From Gamsiella multidivaricata (lineage: Eukaryota; Mortierellomycota; Mortierellomycetes; Mortierellales; Mortierellaceae), in contig NW_026251786.1 in the NCBI RefSeq assembly GCF_025024155.1, forward strand, positions 62,001 to 126,000: 64,000 nt of DNA. The letters run 5' to 3'. Below the pieces are notes generated by a model. It did not search any database and was not told where the DNA came from. It worked only from the letters and a program-made list of their open reading frames with translations. This document shows, one piece after another, positions 46,407 through 59,411 of the stretch. Each line of letters opens with the position of its first letter. Within the stretch, counting starts at the first letter, position 1. A program made the position numbers and the translations under genes.

Positions 46407-47534
46407 TTAGGATCGAGGAGGATGAATGGACACTCGTTTGCGGACCGCAAAGAGTCGCGATGGAGTGACCTGGCCCACGAGCCCTACCGCAATCATGCCT
46501 AAACCAAGCGCAAAGATCCACTCATGGTTAAAGTTTCTCTTCATCCAGTTCGTCAGCACCGACAGCCAGAGGGCTGACCACAACACTGCGATCGAGATGT
46601 AGCCCGCAACTCGATGGATGCGAATGATCCTCGCATGGCCTATCCACTGAAAGATTCTCCGGGGTCCATAGGCTACCGCGATCCCGAAAACAACCTGCAG
46701 AAAAAAGATCAACATGGCTGCGCACCCAAAGAGGGCATGGTTCGAGACAAAATGTTTCTTCCCCAGTCGGTCCTTGTTGGCATAAATCGCCACAAACCCA
46801 GCGAGCGAGAAGACAAAGGCGAAAGTGTGGAGGAGACCATGTAGAGTTCTGGCGGTCCTTTTTTGGCTTGCTTTCTCGAGCGGCTGGAGAATCAGGATGG
46901 CTGTTTCGAGTTTCGAGCCGAAAGAACATGAAAAAGGAACCGAGGATCAGTTCAAGTCCAAAGTGACAAAATTGTTCAATTGAGCACTATTAGTGCAAGC
47001 CAATGCGATACCTTCAGTAGCAACAAAGCCATAGAGGCCCATGCAGATGGGGTGCCAGGAATACGGATAGACCCAAGGCGCCTTGGCAGTGGCGCCAGCC
47101 AACGTTCCAAAAAACACCAGAAGGCCTAGTTGAGCAGCAACGGCGAGTAACATTTGCACGCGACGATTCCGATGACGGTGCGAGTGGTGTCGGTGAGCAG
47201 TGGTACCGAGGTCTTGCGTTGCAAGATCGTCGTCGTTGCCTTCGTCGTTAAGGAGAGAAGAGGACGACGAGGCCGAGGAGGAATCGGTCGAGTGCGCACT
47301 GTCACCTTCTTCGGCGTCCGAGTCGGAGTGGTTGACGGAGGAGTTCTTTTTATTCTTTAGGGGTGATTGCGATTTGTCGAGCGCGTGATAGTCTCGAACA
47401 TGTGGTCCTTGAACTTGTTGCTGCTGTTGCTGTTGTTGTTGTTGCTGCTGTGGAGAATATCCAGCAGGGACGGAGGGGACGAGAAAGGGGCTGCTTTCTT
47501 CGTCGTTTGTGCTCTTCGTCTTCGGATGATACAT
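46407..47534 (-). CDS. Cytochrome b561-family transmembrane ferric reductase
   Basis: Exons 47534-47012 and 46900-46407 give 338 residues; the junction is in frame and joins FVATE to AILILQPLEKASQKR. Residues 128-338 hold six hydrophobic helices with the four heme-ligand histidines of cytochrome b561: SWHPICMG, RTLHGLLHTF, SNHALFGCAA and RIHRVAGY. Cytochrome b561 moves electrons across membranes, commonly from ascorbate, to monodehydroascorbate or ferric chelates. The N-terminal 127 residues are cytosolic-type, with a run of 12 Gln (29-40) and acidic Ser-rich stretches. Two ATCWGATAA boxes lie upstream, as for the siderophore transporter, which supports an iron role. An in-frame ATG 51 bases upstream could extend the N-terminus. 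Confidence 0.85.
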
Positions 47535-47795
47535 CCTGTGGCTTGGATGTTGCAGTCGATCTCTGTACCTGAGGATTGAGAGCATGCACCAGCACCAGTT
47601 GCAACAGACAAAGTAAAAATACAGGACGATCGGGATAGAGTCATTAGTAAGTGAATATTAGCTTTGTTCTGGCTGCATTGCGCCCACAGGCAGAGATGTA
47701 AAAGAAGCGCAAGAAGGCAGGTTACACCAGGCTAAAAAGAAAAAGAAAAGGTCGCAGCGCACGCCATGGGAAAGCGGAGGCCATGAAATGACGAG

Positions 47796-47804
47796 ATCAG
47801 ATAA
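47796..47804. promoter_or_regulatory. Iron-type GATA box
   Basis: ATCAGATAA, a match to ATCWGATAA, lies 262 bases upstream of the cytochrome b561 start. Confidence 0.5.
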
Positions 47805-48301
47805 ACACTTTCTGCGGTTGAAATTACTAAGCGACGGAATGGCTAGTGGTATTTTCATTGCGCCCCTCCTTCTATCCGTAGGTACTCCTATTTCTTTTAT
47901 TCATTCAGTTGTCTTTCATAACATAGTGGTGCAGTCTTCTTTCCCTTCAGCATTACTCTCCGAATAAATAAGAGAGAAAAGAACTGTAATTCAACATGCT
48001 GCTTACCAAAGGATGAAAAAAAAGTATTGAATGATGGTATCAAATGAGCAGTGCTGCAGTTGCTATTAAAATACGAAGGAGCCGAGGTGAAAATGGATGG
48101 AAAATGGATGGGTGCGAAGTATGGGGCGCAGCTGGAGGAAATAAGACGATGAAGAAACAAAGGAGTGGAGTCGGAAAAGAGGATGGAAGAATGAGAAAAA
48201 GAGGGGTGGAAAATGTGGGGAGTGTGTGAGAAGAAAGAAAGGAGAGAGAGAGAGAGAAGAGTGAGGATCAGATATCATTTTAAGCTGTTCATTTGGATTG
48301 G

Positions 48302-48311
48302 ATCTGATAAG
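48302..48311. promoter_or_regulatory. Iron-type GATA box
   Basis: ATCTGATAAG, identical to the boxes upstream of the siderophore transporter, in the 1.3-kb divergent interval between cytochrome b561 and the leucine-rich-repeat gene. A near match (ATCAGATAT) lies about 35 bases before it. Which of the two genes it serves is not decided by position alone. Confidence 0.5.
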
Positions 48312-48843
48312 ACAACCGCACCCGTCTCCACTGTTTTTTTCCATGTTTCATTTCACAATGCATGGGTTCATCAACCTGTTTACACCCAATAATAATGAAC
48401 GCGAACCATGACCATGCATAGGCATACGCACACGTGCACAAAAAACGCGCTCTTCCTCGACGCTCTGCTTTTACGAATACACTCACACACACACAATAAT
48501 GAACGCGCATTTACATTATGTTTTTCTAGCGTGTGTTGGTACGCATTTCTGCGTATGCGGCGGTAGCGAAAGACTGCATCCACGAACACGTCTCCTGTCG
48601 CTCTCTGTTACCTATTCCACTCCTGCAACATGAACGCGAATGTGCATGTGGATGTGAGCGTATACGCATATATGAAACCAGACTGTCTACCTGTGTATGT
48701 ACGTGTATGCGTGTATGGTGAATGCCATTTTTTTTGTTTGTCTGTGTGCAGTGCACATTGCTTCTCCTGCTGTGCTCATCCTCCTTTGCTTTGATTCATC
48801 CTCATTTCTTCATCTCATTTTCCTTCATTCCATTTCATTTCCA

Positions 48844-51800
48844 ATGTACTCCCCAGGGAGAATGACACCGACCTTGGACCCAGAGTCCGATCCGGCCCTG
48901 ACGCAGACAATAGCCCACAAGATCGGGGACGAGTGGGTGACCTTTGATGTCCCCGTCTCAACCGTCAGCTCCACGGGAGAAACCATTGTCATGCTGCAGC
49001 CCATTCTCGACATCTTTCCCGAGACCGTCGCTCTCTGCCGTACCGACAGAACCTCGGTCCCCTTCATGACCAACTCGGACGATGTCTTGTATGTGAATAC
49101 AGATTATCAATCACCAATTGTTGTTTCTGCTTCGACCAATTGAGCTGCCATTCGAGCGATCTTGACCGCTAATACACTCCCACCTTTTGTTCCTCAGAAT
49201 GGTGCCAATGCGAGTACTTTACATTGAAGACGAAGTCCTCTTGGTTGTACCCGCTCACGCGTCAATAACGTCACAGCAATTTCAAACCAGAACATCCTCG
49301 CCCTCGCCCATTCTTCCCGAGAGCACATTGCCATCCTTATCCCACAGTCATACCCCTTGGCCTGTAAACAATCCCTTTGACGCTGCGGCAGACACACATA
49401 GCCCGAGGTCCGAGTCCTCTCTGTCCTTTACCTCGGCCTTGTCTGATACCGGGCTTGATCATAATGTCTTTGAGCTCCAGTCGCTTGCCGGCACATTATC
49501 TGACTCCACACACACTCCAGCTTCAAACTTCTCTCTTTCGACCTTACTCCACTTGGGCGCAGCAATATTCGCACAATCGGTTCCCTTGTCAGAACAACCA
49601 GTGCCCCGTCTATTTATTATCCTTCCAGACGCCAAACCGAGACATTGGGACGAAACCTCTCTAGTCAGTGCCACAGCTCCCACATCTTCACATCCAGATG
49701 TCCGCGAGCGGGATCCACGGACCTTTCGCCTATACTTTCTGTGCGACTGCAGTGAAGGTGCAACCTTCCCCCTCCATATAGAACCTAACACAACGGAACA
49801 TGGCAATGACAATGGCAATGGCAACGGCGAGGAAAAAATTGATTTACGAAATTGCTCCCATATCGCGGACCAACCTGGCTACGAGATCCTGAATATGAAG
49901 CAATTCTGTGAACAATTCGGAACCTACACGCTACTGCTCCTTCGAGTGCTCAAGCACGGCATCTACTCGGTCGAGAAGAGGGGATGCATATCACAGCCCA
50001 AGGTTACAGTCCCTCCTCTTTCTCAACGCCAGTATACTGATGTGCTTCAGCCTTTCACCTGGGAAATCGAGGAACGCGTCTCTACCGCCATCGAAACTCT
50101 CGAGAGGATATTAGCGTTCGAGAAAAAACTCGAAGGCATGGACGAGGCCACACCACCTGCGATCGATCTACGGCGATTATGGGAATGCGTCGAAAGGCTA
50201 CGGGTCGGAGGAGAGATGTGGGTTGAGAGTATGCGCCGAGTTTCTGCCCATGATGAGACCACTCGGTGGATCTGCCACGGCCATTACCTATCCACGTTCG
50301 ACCATCTACGAGAGGACCGCAAATTGCTGATACGGCGATGCAGAGAGATTCTTGGAAACGAACATGGGAATGGTATCAGCGAACAACTGGACAACAATTG
50401 TGCAGACAATAATTCCACATGCGGGTCTAAGGACAAGGCTGTGATCCTAGACGACCGAAAGAAGCACCTCAGACTCACAAGTGAATTGACAAGTGCCCAT
50501 GCCAAGCAGTTGGAACTGCTTCTCGGTAACGACTATACGGTTCAGGAGATGAGCTTAGTCACCTCGCTCTTGAACAAGGATCTTTTGAGCGTCATCACAG
50601 ATATGATTCTTGGCTCCAATATTGAGCTATGGCACTTATCGCTCGTACCCAGGCAAGCAAGCACAATCATCCCTGGAGGAGCTTCATCCGCACCCGCACT
50701 GCATCTGTATTCGCACACAAGGGGAGAAGCGAATGCATCATACGAGTCTATGACGATGTCAGGATCTCAGCCCGATGTGAACCTGGACTGTCATGCAGAG
50801 TATTTGAACGGAAATCTGCATTCCATCTGTAGCTTGCTTGTACTTGACCGAATCCAGAGCCTTGATATCCCAGATTTCGGCCATGGACTCTTTACCAGTC
50901 TGGACCCGAGTGCCGGAGAGTTCCCATACCTGCGCAAGTTGCGCCTGTGGGGTTCGGATCCTACGGGCACACGCGATGCGGACCGAGCGGAGAGATCTTT
51001 GGCCAGTCCATGGAACACCTCCGGCTTAGGTTCTCTGCTAAAGGCATTTACCAACTTGACGGAGTTATGCCTCTCAGGTATATTCCTCGGCGACAGTCTG
51101 ACATCAGCCAAGAATGATCACTCTCACCCACTTACCGAGGTTACACAGTCATTATTCTTCCTACCATATCTCTCTGTGCTGGAATTATCATCATGCGGTC
51201 TGCTACAGAAGCACTGCGCAGAATTGGCGAGATCGCTGGCCTTGTTGGATAACCGAATCACCCATCTAGACATACACAATAATTGGATCGAGGACGAAGG
51301 CCTCGGAGAGTTATTATGGTCGGTCGGTCAACATCTCTTTGCTCTGGATGCACGGAACACTGGGTTTGGCGGCGTCAGCGCTTTTGCTCTCGCAAGCATG
51401 CTAGAGAGCCACGAACATGAGGTCATGCAAAACCAAATCAGCGGCCATGCTAGTCGTAAGGCAATATACCGGATCCTCAAACTGGAAGAGATCACCAATC
51501 CACACAGTCAGCTATGGCCAATGGACCCAGCCTTGCGCTCGCTTATTCCGAGGACCCCAGACTTGGATATCAACGGTCGTCAGCATCTTGTCCGGGCATT
51601 AAAGCTGTTGGAGCCCAAGGAGCTGTGCATTCGCATTGGGCTTGGATTTCAGGACGAGGACTTTGCCTCGGCATTCGCAGGAATGAAGAGCCTTGACTGC
51701 CTGGAACGCCTTCAGGTATCGAACTCGAACTTTGGGCCACTTGCAGCTGCAGCTATGCTCAAGGTGTTCAGGGCGACATCTTGCAGGATAAGTGAGCTCG

Positions 51801-51868
51801 ATATCCAATCAACTTTATTGTCAGAGCGCGCACGGGAGGAAATATTAGATCAAATACTAAGCTTTTGA
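48844..51868 (+). CDS. Large protein with C-terminal leucine-rich repeats (RNI-like)
   Basis: Exons 48844-49088 and 49198-51868 give 971 residues. The N-terminal half has no named domain but is well structured: RVLYIEDEVLLVVPAHAS near 90, LPDAKPRHW, FRLYFLCDCSEGA and EQFGTYTLLLLRVLKHGIYS. A helical central part follows at about 380-520. From about 640 onward Leu-rich repeats of the RNI kind occur (LRKLRLWGSD, NLTELCLSGIFLGD, YLSVLELSSCGLLQ, ITHLDIHNNWIEDEG, CRISELDIQSTLLSE). Such repeats bind protein partners. This architecture, a long unique head plus LRRs, reminds me of expanded families in Mortierella-type fungi, but I cannot assign a function. Confidence 0.75.
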
Positions 51869-52016
51869 AAAACATGAAGCGATGAAGACAGCGTGGTCTC
51901 CTCGATTCATTCTGTAAAAGTCTGCGTCGTGTAGAATGGGGGAGTTGGTTTTGCAATTATTCATACAAAACCATAAAGTCTATAGAAAACAGGATCAATA
52001 CTATAACAGCTTTTGG

Positions 52017-53329
52017 TCAAGGGTATGCAGAGGCAGCCATCTTGTATTGGCTTCCGTGATTGAAGCTGCCTTGTCCTGCCATTAGGCTGTGGGTCGACTG
52101 TTCCTGCTGCAGTCTCAATTCTTCTCTCTCAATCTCGTCTGCGACCCAAAGAGCGCAGCCCACGATGTTGGTCCAGACAAACAAGAGATTGGCGATCGGG
52201 ATCATCTCCAGAGCCACTGCCACAGCACCGAACCTGCGGTCAGAGAATGAAAAAAAAAAAAAGAGAAAAAAGAGAAAGCGAATGAATATGTGTCTGTTCA
52301 TTTACGTATCAATGTAGGCCCCAAAATAACATGGGTGTATTGTCAAGAGCTATCTTCTTACCCAGAGTATTCACTCCTTCGCTGCCATGCCTCGCGTCTG
52401 GATTGCAAGACTGAGATGTTGCGGATCTCGGCATCGTAGTGGAATCGAAGGCCAAAGGTCAGGACCCAGCCATTGATGGTGACAAAAGCCATCTGGCCCA
52501 GGACCGGGACGATATTGAAAGGCAGCGTGATGATCAAGACGAGAATCTAGATGCCATCAATATACGCAAAGAGAAATAGCTCATGTTAACGAAGTACCCA
52601 CTTTGAGTCTTTTCTTTTTGGCTGTGTGTGTTCACTTTGTACGGAATGCATGTGGAGGGCTTTCTCACAAAAAAATAAAATAGAAAATAGATACGGCGAT
52701 GTGATGGATCGTCAACATTGGCTGATTACCTGGAAGAGCAAAATCCATAGACCGCCCGATACGCCGCGCATGCATTTGACAAGGTCATTGCCCTCGTTCT
52801 GTTTGAGAACATGCTTCAATCCTCGCAGCTTCAGAACGCGGTCAAAGAGACCGTCCTGGTAGATGGGCAGGATAATGAGGTAGAAGAGGATCGATAGTAC
52901 TGCCACTTCGAGCAACACGAATATAACACACACAATCCTACAGATTGAACAGGTGGAGTCGTAAGTAGTGTTCTCTGTGTAATATATGTATTCAATGGAA
53001 AAAACTGAAGCACGTTTGTACCATGCAACGGCAGCAGGACATTTGACTGCGATGAGGGCATGTGCCTGTAGCTTGAGGAGGTAGGCGAATCCGAATATAA
53101 GGACGGCCAGACCCCAGAGAATAGTTAGGAGGATGGGGCAGATGAGGTTGCTGAACAGGGAAGGGTGTCTCAGCATGTAAAAAATCCCTTGGGCTGCACA
53201 TTCAAAATTGCACGGTCAGCATGAGGTGGGGTGAGTGGGCTGTTGTTTTACGAATGAGAAAGAAGTGCTGGCTCACTGGATGAGTGTTGTTTCTTTACCA
53301 GGATAGGTGGAGGGAATGATGGGCGCCAT
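52017..53329 (-). CDS. EI24-domain membrane protein (LDS/RRT8-like)
   Basis: Exons 53329-53299, 53193-53022, 52937-52730, 52546-52362 and 52233-52017 give 270 residues. The protein has about five hydrophobic segments: SNLICPILLTILWGLAVLIF, IVCVIFVLLEVAVLSILFYL, ILVLIITLPFNIVPVLGQMA and FGAVAVALEMIPIANLLFVW among them. Between them lie the conserved loop NGWVLTFGLRFHYDAEI and the tail WTNIVGCALWVADEIEREE. These match the EI24 family, which in fungi includes the outer-spore-wall proteins LDS1/LDS2/RRT8 found on lipid droplets and ER. All junctions are GT-AG and in phase. The C-terminal 25 residues are Gln/Ser-rich. It is convergent with the LRR gene, stops 149 bases apart. Confidence 0.78.
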
Positions 53330-53608
53330 GGTTTGGAGGAGGAAGGAGGAGGATAACGGAGTGAAAAGTGAATGCAATGGAATTGTGCCTGTGCTGGAAG
53401 GGAGGGGGGCAGTTGTTATAATTCCGGTTTCAGTGCCAGGCACAGCCACAAATGGCTGTTGTTTGGCATTTTTCTTAGTCTTATCTCCTCCTGATTGATT
53501 GGCTGTTCGAGACTATGCAAGAAGACCGCATTGTGTGCAAAAGAGGAGAAGACCCATCTCCTCGTCAAAAGCAACCTGCACCTGTCCAGCACAATTATCG
53601 CTAGAAAG

Positions 53609-53634
<26 letters not shown>
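53609..53634. repeat. Poly-A tract of 26
   Basis: An uninterrupted run of 26 A between the EI24-family gene and the RPA-interacting protein gene. Confidence 0.9.
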
Positions 53635-53641
<7 letters not shown>

Positions 53642-53736
53642 CGAAAAGATGCATCAATGGCTGTGTCAGCTCGCCTGTTCTTTCGACTATTAGTCCTAGC
53701 AGCATTCGCTCGACCAGCTTAGCGCGCTCAGCGCTC

Positions 53737-54834
53737 TTACCTATGGCTCTTAGCAGTGTTGGCGATGTGGAGCAGCGCTTCTTTCTCTAGGACAAATCCG
53801 CAGAGTGCGCAGCTGGACCGGATCCCTTCAGATTGACTTTGGCTAACAGTGGGCTCGAACGCGAGCGGCCCAGACCGACATCGGACACACGGACCTCTAG
53901 AGAGCAGAGTGATGGCTAATGATATCGTGGCAGCCATATCGGAGCCCTGCTGAGGAATGGTTTCATATGCTTTCTCTAGGCGCATGTAACGGTCGATTGT
54001 CTGGTCCATAACTTGCATCTCCATGTCGACAACCATGTCGTATGTTGGATCGTATTCCGGTGTATCTATTCCAACGATAGAAAATCGTGAACGAACTCTT
54101 GTCAGAAGTCGTTCTTGAATTAAGCCCTTTACGGATAAAAATAAAGACAGCATGGCGGCGAAGTGCAATTCGATCAGCATACAGCGTTGTAAGAGAATGT
54201 CTTGTTCAATTCCCTCGATTTCTTTGTCTGTCATTCCCTGGAAGGCTTGAGAAAGAGCTTCAAAGTTTTCGTCCTTAAATGTCTCCCATACCTCTGCAAC
54301 GATACGCTATTAAACAAGAACCAGAAGCAAAACGTCTGTATGAGGAAAAAAACGCTGACGGCAGGCGAAGCGCTGGTTCTTTTTCTTTTTCTTTTTTTTT
54401 TTTTTTGCTGAGCAATGATTCCTGAAGCAACAAGTATTTACCCTCTCCTCTTCTTCATCGATGACTGAAATTTCCGATACTGATTCTCCAACGACTGCTT
54501 GAACGGGTGCAAACGATGATATGGGGTCCAGGGCATTGCTTCTGGATTGCAAGCCAGACCGCCGAGCATTGTGAATAGATGTCCGTCTGTCCTTGATGCG
54601 GTCTTCGATCTGTGTGATGAGCCGCTTGCGCCATTGAGTTGTGTTTCCTACTCCATGTTCCTTTGTCAAAGATACGCGTCCATAGGAAGAATCGTTGAGC
54701 TGACCTGCCCTGACTCCAGCTCCTACCATTTGCTCTGAAATGGTTGTGATGCCTATTTGGGGTGATGACCCTGTTGCTGTGCTAGATGAGACTGCAGGTG
54801 GTTTGGTTGATGTTGGGGTAAATGTAAATTCCAT
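53737..54834 (-). CDS. RPA-interacting protein (RPAIN family)
   Basis: Exons 54834-54442 and 54306-53737 give 320 residues. RPAIN proteins bind replication protein A and help import it to the nucleus. The N-terminal helical motif is clear at about 67-95: TTQWRKRLITQIEDRIKDRR, then NARR. The middle (about 130-230) is helical and acidic. The C-terminus carries a zinc-binding pattern, CVRC, then CALCGFVLEKEALL, as in the RPAIN_C domain. The protein is longer than animal RPAIN because of a disordered start and a helical insert. The second intron-exon junction follows a long plus-strand T-rich tract at 54382-54407. Confidence 0.72.
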
Positions 54835-56650
54835 CCTGATCCAGATTCTAATTCCTTTGTCCTTGGTCTACTTGGATCGCTTGAATCGCTTGAATCAGAC
54901 AAAGTCGAGTTGTGAAGTAAAGGCTAACACGCGAATACGGGGGTAAATAAAAATTGAAGATGGTGCTCTAAGGCGCAGTCATTCGTTTCTGCTGTAATCA
55001 ATGGCTTTACACAGCGATGGTTTTTTGCACAAAAGGAGCCATGAGTACGACCATAATCACGGGTACGACCATGACCATAGATCCACACAATCCTAGATGC
55101 CCTTTGAAGGGAGCCGTGGAATATGCAGGCGCCGGATACTCAGTAGCAAGCCCGGCGTGGAAGTGCCATACCAAGTGCGGACCCTTTTTACATTACGCTC
55201 CATTTTACTCGCGATTTCTACCATGTTTTCGCTCTTGCTTGGTCATTGGATGCTGTGGAGACAGCCTCAAGCCAAATCATTGCAGTGCGATGCAGTGGGC
55301 GCGTTGGAGCGTGAGTGGTGGTCGCTGAGCGCATTTTCCTTTCCTTTCTCTCTTCCGCACACTCTTTCGCTCTCTTTTTTTTCTCTCTCTCTTCTCTTTT
55401 CCTACAACAGTAGCAACTGAGGCAATTGAACCATGGGATACATATTGGCCATTGGATCGTGCGTGGGAAAAGAGTCCGCAGGTCAAGTTTTTGGGTGCCT
55501 CTAAAATTTGGTGGCGTTGTAATTCCATCTTCACCCATTTTTTCAATTGCCCGCTTTTTGGCAAATAAAGTTTACAAACCCCACCTTTTCACTTCAATGC
55601 GGTGTATTCCCGAGCCATTCCGAGCGCGCAGGTCCACCAACCATAGCCAAATTATGCCAAATCATCTGGCCTCTAATTTCTCAGGACGACTAAGGATCTA
55701 CGACGGAAAGTAAAGCAAAGGTAAAAGATGAGTACAGGTAATGAAGATTACCGACAGCAAGAGACTGATTAACATGTAAAGTTGGTTGCTCGAACGCGCC
55801 TACCAGAATAAAGAGCACAATGCGCCCGTTGACTTTGTACCTTGTAATACAAATCGCCCGCGCGAATGTGCGGCGTGTTGGCAATGATACAGGCCAATTA
55901 GCCCAGCTAATGACAGCATCGCATCTTTTTTTTTTTTTTTGAGTAACTCCGTCCAGGTTGCAGGTGCCCATGTGCAGATCCCTGAGTGGCGCGGGCATTT
56001 ATTCGCTCCGCCGCCCATGATCGTCTTCATTTTTTACGCATTCACGGAGAACAGAGGTCATGCAACGTCCTCCAATGTATTTGGGCCCTCTTCACCAGTC
56101 TACAAAGCATATATTCGTAGCAGGTTAGTCAATGGATTGTTTGTAGTGTATAAATCCATCCCAGGATTCCCATCGATAGTACGAGAGGATAAAGCAGTGG
56201 ATTGGCCGCAACCCATGTTCACACAGCACAATGGAGGGGGGTTTTTTTTACGCCGACAACGAAAAAAAAAAAATGAATGGAGATAAAACAGAGCGCATGC
56301 CAGCGAATAGTCTTGTGAAGAAGGCGAAGAAGAAGGAGGGCAGGTACAAGAGGTACAAGATGATATGGATACATAGGCGGGCAATTTTTTTTCTTTCTGG
56401 AGGTGTAATATAGACTACAAGTACGGCCAGTCAGCTCCATGTGCTTTGTACCTTGGAAGCGATCGATCTGAACGTTAAAAACAGTATAGGTGGCCCTTTT
56501 CTTCAAAGGGGGACCCACTTTTTCGCACTCGTTTCTTATATAAAGGGAGCTCTTTTCTACTTTCCTTCTCTCTCTTCTCTCCTTCGTTTCTTCACATCAG
56601 CACTATTTTCTACAAATATTTCTTCGAAGCACATTCATACCCGTATCAAG
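54835..56650. other. Long intergenic region upstream of allantoicase
   Basis: No gene seen on either strand. CT-rich DNA lies at 55335-55420, T-runs at 55928-55940, and a (GAAGAAG)-like patch at 56318-56342. The allantoicase promoter is in the last 200 bases. Confidence 0.4.
56537..56544 (+). promoter_or_regulatory. TATA box of the allantoicase gene
   Basis: TATATAAA lies 107 bases upstream of the start codon, followed by a CT-rich initiator-like stretch (56560-56600). Position and sequence fit a fungal TATA element. Confidence 0.5.
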
Positions 56651-58019
56651 ATGACCAACACCACCGCACTTACCAACACCGTCGTCCCCGTCGAGAAGAT
56701 CCAGGAGACTTTCAAGGACTATATTGGTAATAATCTCCTTCCATCTCCACCGTCATCTTCAGATGATCCATTGTATATCTCCAGTTACTAACAGTCTGTC
56801 CCCGGTCTCGCTTTCTCTCTTTATCGGCTTCAATTCCTCGATCCGTACCACTGGTTATCACTCCCTATCCCGCCAACAACCTCCAACAACAACAACGACG
56901 ACGACGACGACGACGACGCCGACAATCTTAACAAATGCTCAATGGTTGAACGGTTACTGGAATTCGCTGTGATCAGACCTCGCTGTCGCTACTCGCGGAG
57001 GCAAGGTCTTGACCTTCTCAGATGAATGGTTCGCCGATTGCAAGAATCTCCTCACCGCCACCGCCCCCATTTCCGCCCCCGGTCGTTTCGTCCCTACCGG
57101 CGCCTGGTATGATGGATGGGAGACTCGCCGACACAACGCTCCTAACTACGACTGGTGCGTCATCCAGCTCGGATATGCCGGTACCATCGCCGGCTTTGAA
57201 GTCGACACTTCCTACTTTACCGGCAACCACGCTCCCTTCGTCTCTGTCGAGGGCTACACAGAGTCTTCGCCTTCTAAGGCTGCAGTCCGCACACACGAGG
57301 AGTGGGCTGCTGTCAACTGGGTCCCTGTCCTTACTAAGGTCGCCCTCAACCCCAACTCGCGTCATGGCTTCAAGCTTGAGCAATCCACTGCCGCACACTA
57401 TACCCATGTCCGCTTCTGTATGTACCCCGATGGAGGCGTTGCCCGTCTCCGCGTCTACGGAACCGTTCATCAAGTCCATCCCGAGAACAAGCACGAAATC
57501 TATGACTTGGCTTCCGCGGCCTCAGGATCGGTCATTACCGATCTTTCAGATGCCCACTACGGTCACCCCTCTAACATGCTCCTCCCTGGACGTGGCCACG
57601 ACATGTCTGACGGCTGGGAGACTAAGCGCTCGCGTGCTCCCGGCCATGTCGACCACTGCACCATCAAGTTGGGTCAACCTGGCCACGTTACCGACATTGA
57701 GGTCGATACTGCTCACTACATGGGCAACCCTCCCAAGGCCGTGACCATCGCTGGATTTGAGATTGGTTCAGATACTCCCATTGTCCTCTTGGATCAGGCC
57801 CCCATGACTGCTCACCGTCAGCACTTCTTCAAGGTTGCCAACGACTTGACCGAGAAGCGCATTGCCAAGATCCAGGTCGTCATGATCCCAGACGGTGGCA
57901 TCAAGCGTGTCCGTATCTGGGGTGCCGCTCAATTGCCTGCTATCGAGCCAGAGAACTCTTTGATCGGCGTCCGCCAGGAGCTTCCTGACGAGCACACCTG
58001 GAACCAGAAGAAGAACTAA
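56651..58019 (+). CDS. Allantoicase
   Basis: Exons 56651-56726 and 56977-58019 give 372 residues. Allantoicase (EC 3.5.3.4) hydrolyses allantoate to ureidoglycolate and urea in purine catabolism, releasing nitrogen. The protein consists of two homologous jelly-roll repeats, about 40-190 and 205-350. Each has the signature DGWETRR or DGWETKR (AWYDGWETRRHNAPNYDWCV and DMSDGWETKRSRAPGHVDHC), a VDTxxxxGN motif and a MYPDGGVARLRVYG or MIPDGGIKRVRIWG strand. The 250-base intron contains (CAA)n followed by (CGA)n simple repeats. A highly biased, C-ending codon choice suggests strong expression. Allantoin genes in fungi are usually nitrogen-repressed, but no clear operator was identified. Confidence 0.95.
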
Positions 58020-58207
58020 ACGCCCTCACGTAAAAGCATCATAGACACCATGAGAAATAAATGTAAAAAATATCTTTGTACAGTGAAGTTGTATAGCTTG
58101 CATGTGTGAAAGAAGGGAATGGGCATTTTATTTGACAAGACGGACAATTTCCCGAGAAGAACTGTGAATGTACAATAGCGTATGACATCTACAGGCCCAT
58201 AATCCGC

Positions 58208-59411
58208 TCAAGATGCATCTTGCTTAACCTCCAAATGCGCCACGACGTCAGCTAATTGACCAAACTCCTGCAGTCCAATAGACCGGTTGGGAGCAGATTC
58301 TATGGATACAGGAGTAAGAGTCCCAAGCATACGCTCGTCAGTGTTCCTGACTCTGCAATCAAAAGCCATATGTCCAGACAATGAATAGACACAACATGCG
58401 CAACATACCTCTTGACTTTGGATACAGAAGTCTTGTTGTCGCGTCGTATCTCCATCCCCGGGTAGCAACAAGCTCTATATGTATTATGGAAGAAATTCCG
58501 TTGCTGCAGATTAGTATATAGAGATCCTTTGCATTACCAAGAGTATAAATTAGAAACGAGTGGCCCCTTACGCTCTGCTGCCGAGTCCTCCTCGAGCCAG
58601 ATGCGCGATGCTGCCAATTGAACAGGAAGCGAGGTGTATGCTTTTGCCAACAAATCTAGCTCCCGGTCCTGAATCGAGTCTGCAAAGGAGAAAAGGACGT
58701 ACATTTTCAGCAATATTAGCATGACTTCTCACACGCGATTCCCATGACGTATTTACAAGCTGCAGCATGGTCGTTGCTGAATTACCTTGCAGCACAGCGA
58801 TCAATGGTGCAAGCGAAGAGTTCCAGCGAGATTGGTGTAAAAGCGCATAGATGTCCTTCAAATTTCCGTTCTGTCGCTCCCACTGCCGCATCAATTCCAT
58901 GACCTGGATCAGCGTCGCTAGCTGCGGCGCCTGAGCCCTGTAATCTTCAGGAATTCGATGGACGAGACTGCGTGCCGAATATCTAATCCAGTTCACAAAT
59001 TGAAAATTCAGTATCATTGCCAGTAAAGCGTGTGGTCTAAGGCACCACCATCTCGCCCGCAGTCCAGTCCTTTTTTTAAAAACAGTCCCGTTTGTCCGCG
59101 CAAGTCGATTCACGTACAGGTCATGAGCGATGAGGTAGGACGCCAAGAGTGGCTCGTAGATGGTATTCAAGGGAACGGCATCAATCTCGATGGCAGACAC
59201 CTGTGCGGAATGAGAGGGTTGAACTGGAGAGTGAGTCTTTTTTTTCTTTTTTTGCCTTCCATGTTCGCCGCGGTTGTTGCAGGTCAGTCCTGTTGAAGTC
59301 GAGCGGTACCTGGAATTCCAGTTGCTCGTATAGGGGGATTAGTTCCTGATAACGCCCTGCCTTGAGATACGCGTCTGCCTGCTCGAAAATCTGCTGTGCG
59401 GGTACCGTCAT
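58208..59411 (-). CDS. CSN8: COP9 signalosome subunit 8
   Basis: Six exons, 59411-59310, 59200-59118, 58982-58786, 58679-58572, 58474-58409 and 58350-58208, give 232 residues. CSN8 is the smallest PCI-type subunit of the complex that removes Nedd8 from cullins. Family marks: a helical N-terminus, HDLYSARSLVHRIPEDYR where CSN8 has its LNDxxxARFLWKRIP block, the PCI-like helix ELDLLAKAYTSLPVQLAASR, then ATRGWRYDATTRLLYPKS, and a final helix EFGQLADVVAHLE as in the family. The last acceptor must be the AG two bases after a competing TGCAG, since only it keeps this C-terminus in frame. It is divergent from PIG-C. Confidence 0.8.

Larger units (their letters stand above)
47535..48843. other. Divergent intergenic region
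   Basis: Besides the two GATA boxes it holds purine-rich DNA (about 48150-48260) and an ACAC-type simple repeat near 48480-48500. No gene seen. Confidence 0.4.

Noticed and set aside
55013..55420. Open frames of about 100 codons upstream of allantoicase
   Set aside because: Low-complexity composition, no motifs, and competing frames of equal length on both strands.
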